From contig JAQVXM010000036.1 of NCBI GenBank assembly GCA_028709185.1, positions 1 through 6,707 on the forward strand: a stretch of 6,707 bases of DNA, in the 5' to 3' direction. This stretch comes from Minisyncoccota bacterium (GTDB taxonomy: Bacteria; Patescibacteriota; Minisyncoccia; UBA6257; XYB1-36-10). Of the stretch, positions 6,366 through 6,707 are shown in pieces. The translations under genes and the position numbers were made by a program. Numbering within the stretch: the first letter of the stretch is position 1; each line of letters begins with the position of its first letter. The notes beneath the pieces are model-generated. The model had not been told where the DNA came from. It saw only the letters and a program-made list of their open reading frames with translations, and ran no database searches.

Positions 6366-6559
6366 ACAAGAATTAAATTGCGGTGCGGGCGTTGAAAAGT
6401 GAATCGACGTCCGCTTTTTTTATAGTGTGAATCAAAGCCAACCTCAATAAAATCAAAAATCTTTAAGTCAGATTTTGTACCATGAAAATATGTCTCTGAA
6501 AATGGACTAGGACTTTTTTTATTAGATTTGTTATTACTATTGTTTGTTGCTATTGTCAT
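6362..6559 (-). pseudogene. arr: N-terminal remnant of a rifampin ADP-ribosyltransferase (Arr-like)
   Basis: The - strand frame from ATG (6559-6557) encodes a Ser/Asn-rich head, then FSETYFHGTKSDLKIFDF and IEVGFDSHY up to residue 46. The pattern YFHGTK-x-DLK...D-x-I...GF-x-S-x-Y is the hallmark N-terminus of Arr, the enzyme that inactivates rifampicin by moving ADP-ribose from NAD+ to the drug; His26 matches the NAD-binding His of HGTK. Arr is normally about 140 residues. Here similarity stops at ~6422 and the last ~19 codons are read from the neighbouring terminator and unrelated DNA, so the catalytic Tyr and Asp regions are missing. No other - strand frame continues the family over the next ~60 bases. 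The copy is therefore non-functional as an Arr enzyme. A real short protein of other function is possible but less likely. The call rests on motif memory, not a search. Confidence 0.62.
6385..6421 (+). terminator. Rho-independent terminator of the 228-aa gene
   Basis: An 11-bp stem, GCGGGCGTTGA (6385-6395) with TCGACGTCCGC (6404-6414), includes two G:U wobble pairs, has an 8-nt loop and is followed by seven T (6415-6421). It lies 20 nt after the stop codon. It is the clearest regulatory element in the window and works only for + strand transcription, since no T-run flanks it on the other strand. Confidence 0.92.
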
Positions 6560-6707
6560 TTTTTTAAAAAATAAGAAATCAAATATTCGTCATTATTTAA
6601 TGCACAGAACTTTAATTTACCATTAAGATAAAAAATTTATTTCCGACAGCTAGCTTATATATGAAGTGTTTTTGTATATAATACATAATAATGTATTTTT
6701 TGCGAAT
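6560..6707. other. Non-coding, very AT-rich tail
   Basis: No coding region, RNA gene or repeat array is visible in these 148 bases. On the - strand this would be the upstream region of the Arr remnant, but no Shine-Dalgarno or convincing promoter is seen there. A candidate -10 box and a small inverted repeat lie at its right end. Confidence 0.6.
6677..6701 (+). promoter_or_regulatory. TATAAT box overlapping a short inverted repeat and T-run
   Basis: TATAAT at 6677-6682 has no good -35 (TTATAT at 6655-6660, 16 bp away, is poor). AATACAT (6680-6686) and ATGTATT (6691-6697) form 7-bp arms around AATA, followed by T residues to 6701. It could be an operator on a + strand promoter for a gene beyond the window, or a weak AT-only terminator. 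Chance is a serious alternative. Confidence 0.22.

Noticed and set aside
6362..6421. Frameshifted continuation of the Arr reading frame
   Set aside because: All three - strand frames across the terminator region were read; none resembles the middle of Arr, so truncation fits better than a frameshift.
1..6707. CRISPR array, tRNA or rRNA gene, insertion sequence or transposase
   Set aside because: No regularly spaced repeats, RNA-gene signatures, transposase motifs or terminal inverted repeats were seen on either strand.

Overview
The window is AT-rich bacterial DNA carrying a tightly packed run of sugar-transferase genes, followed by one gene of unknown family and a decayed resistance-gene remnant. 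The organism cannot be named from this sequence. The very low GC, A-dominated codons, glycosyltransferase genes without Shine-Dalgarno sites and the style of the glycosyltransferase families fit a Patescibacteria/CPR-like (for example Parcubacteria-type) genome; this is inference. TAA, TAG and TGA all appear as stops and no coding region has an in-frame TGA, so the standard bacterial code fits.

Region 1 (1-5554, all + strand) is a glycosyltransferase operon. It holds the 3' part of a GT4-family gene cut by the window start (2-1057), a fused gene with two GT-B transferases in one chain (1072-3369), and two single GT4-like genes (3393-4505 and 4502-5554). That makes five GT-B modules in four genes. 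Gaps are 14 and 23 nt and the last pair overlaps by ATGA, so co-transcription and translational coupling are likely. Together they probably add successive sugars to a surface glycan or lipid-linked oligosaccharide. No flippase, polymerase or sugar-nucleotide synthesis gene is visible, so the product is unknown.

Region 2 (5555-6421) is a separate transcription unit. A candidate extended -10 promoter and a strong AAGGAG site precede a 228-residue protein of unrecognised family (5679-6365). A clear intrinsic terminator follows (6385-6421). Its codon use and ribosome binding site differ from the operon, which suggests a different origin.

Region 3 (6362-6707) holds, on the - strand, the first ~46 codons of what looks like a rifampin ADP-ribosyltransferase (Arr). 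Similarity stops exactly where the terminator begins. The last ~150 bases show no gene, only a TATAAT box overlapping a short inverted repeat.

The most notable points are the double-transferase fusion, whose seam keeps the sequence signature of a lost start codon; the unknown 228-aa protein; and the arr remnant abutting its terminator. I found no CRISPR array, RNA gene, insertion sequence or clearly new multi-gene system.
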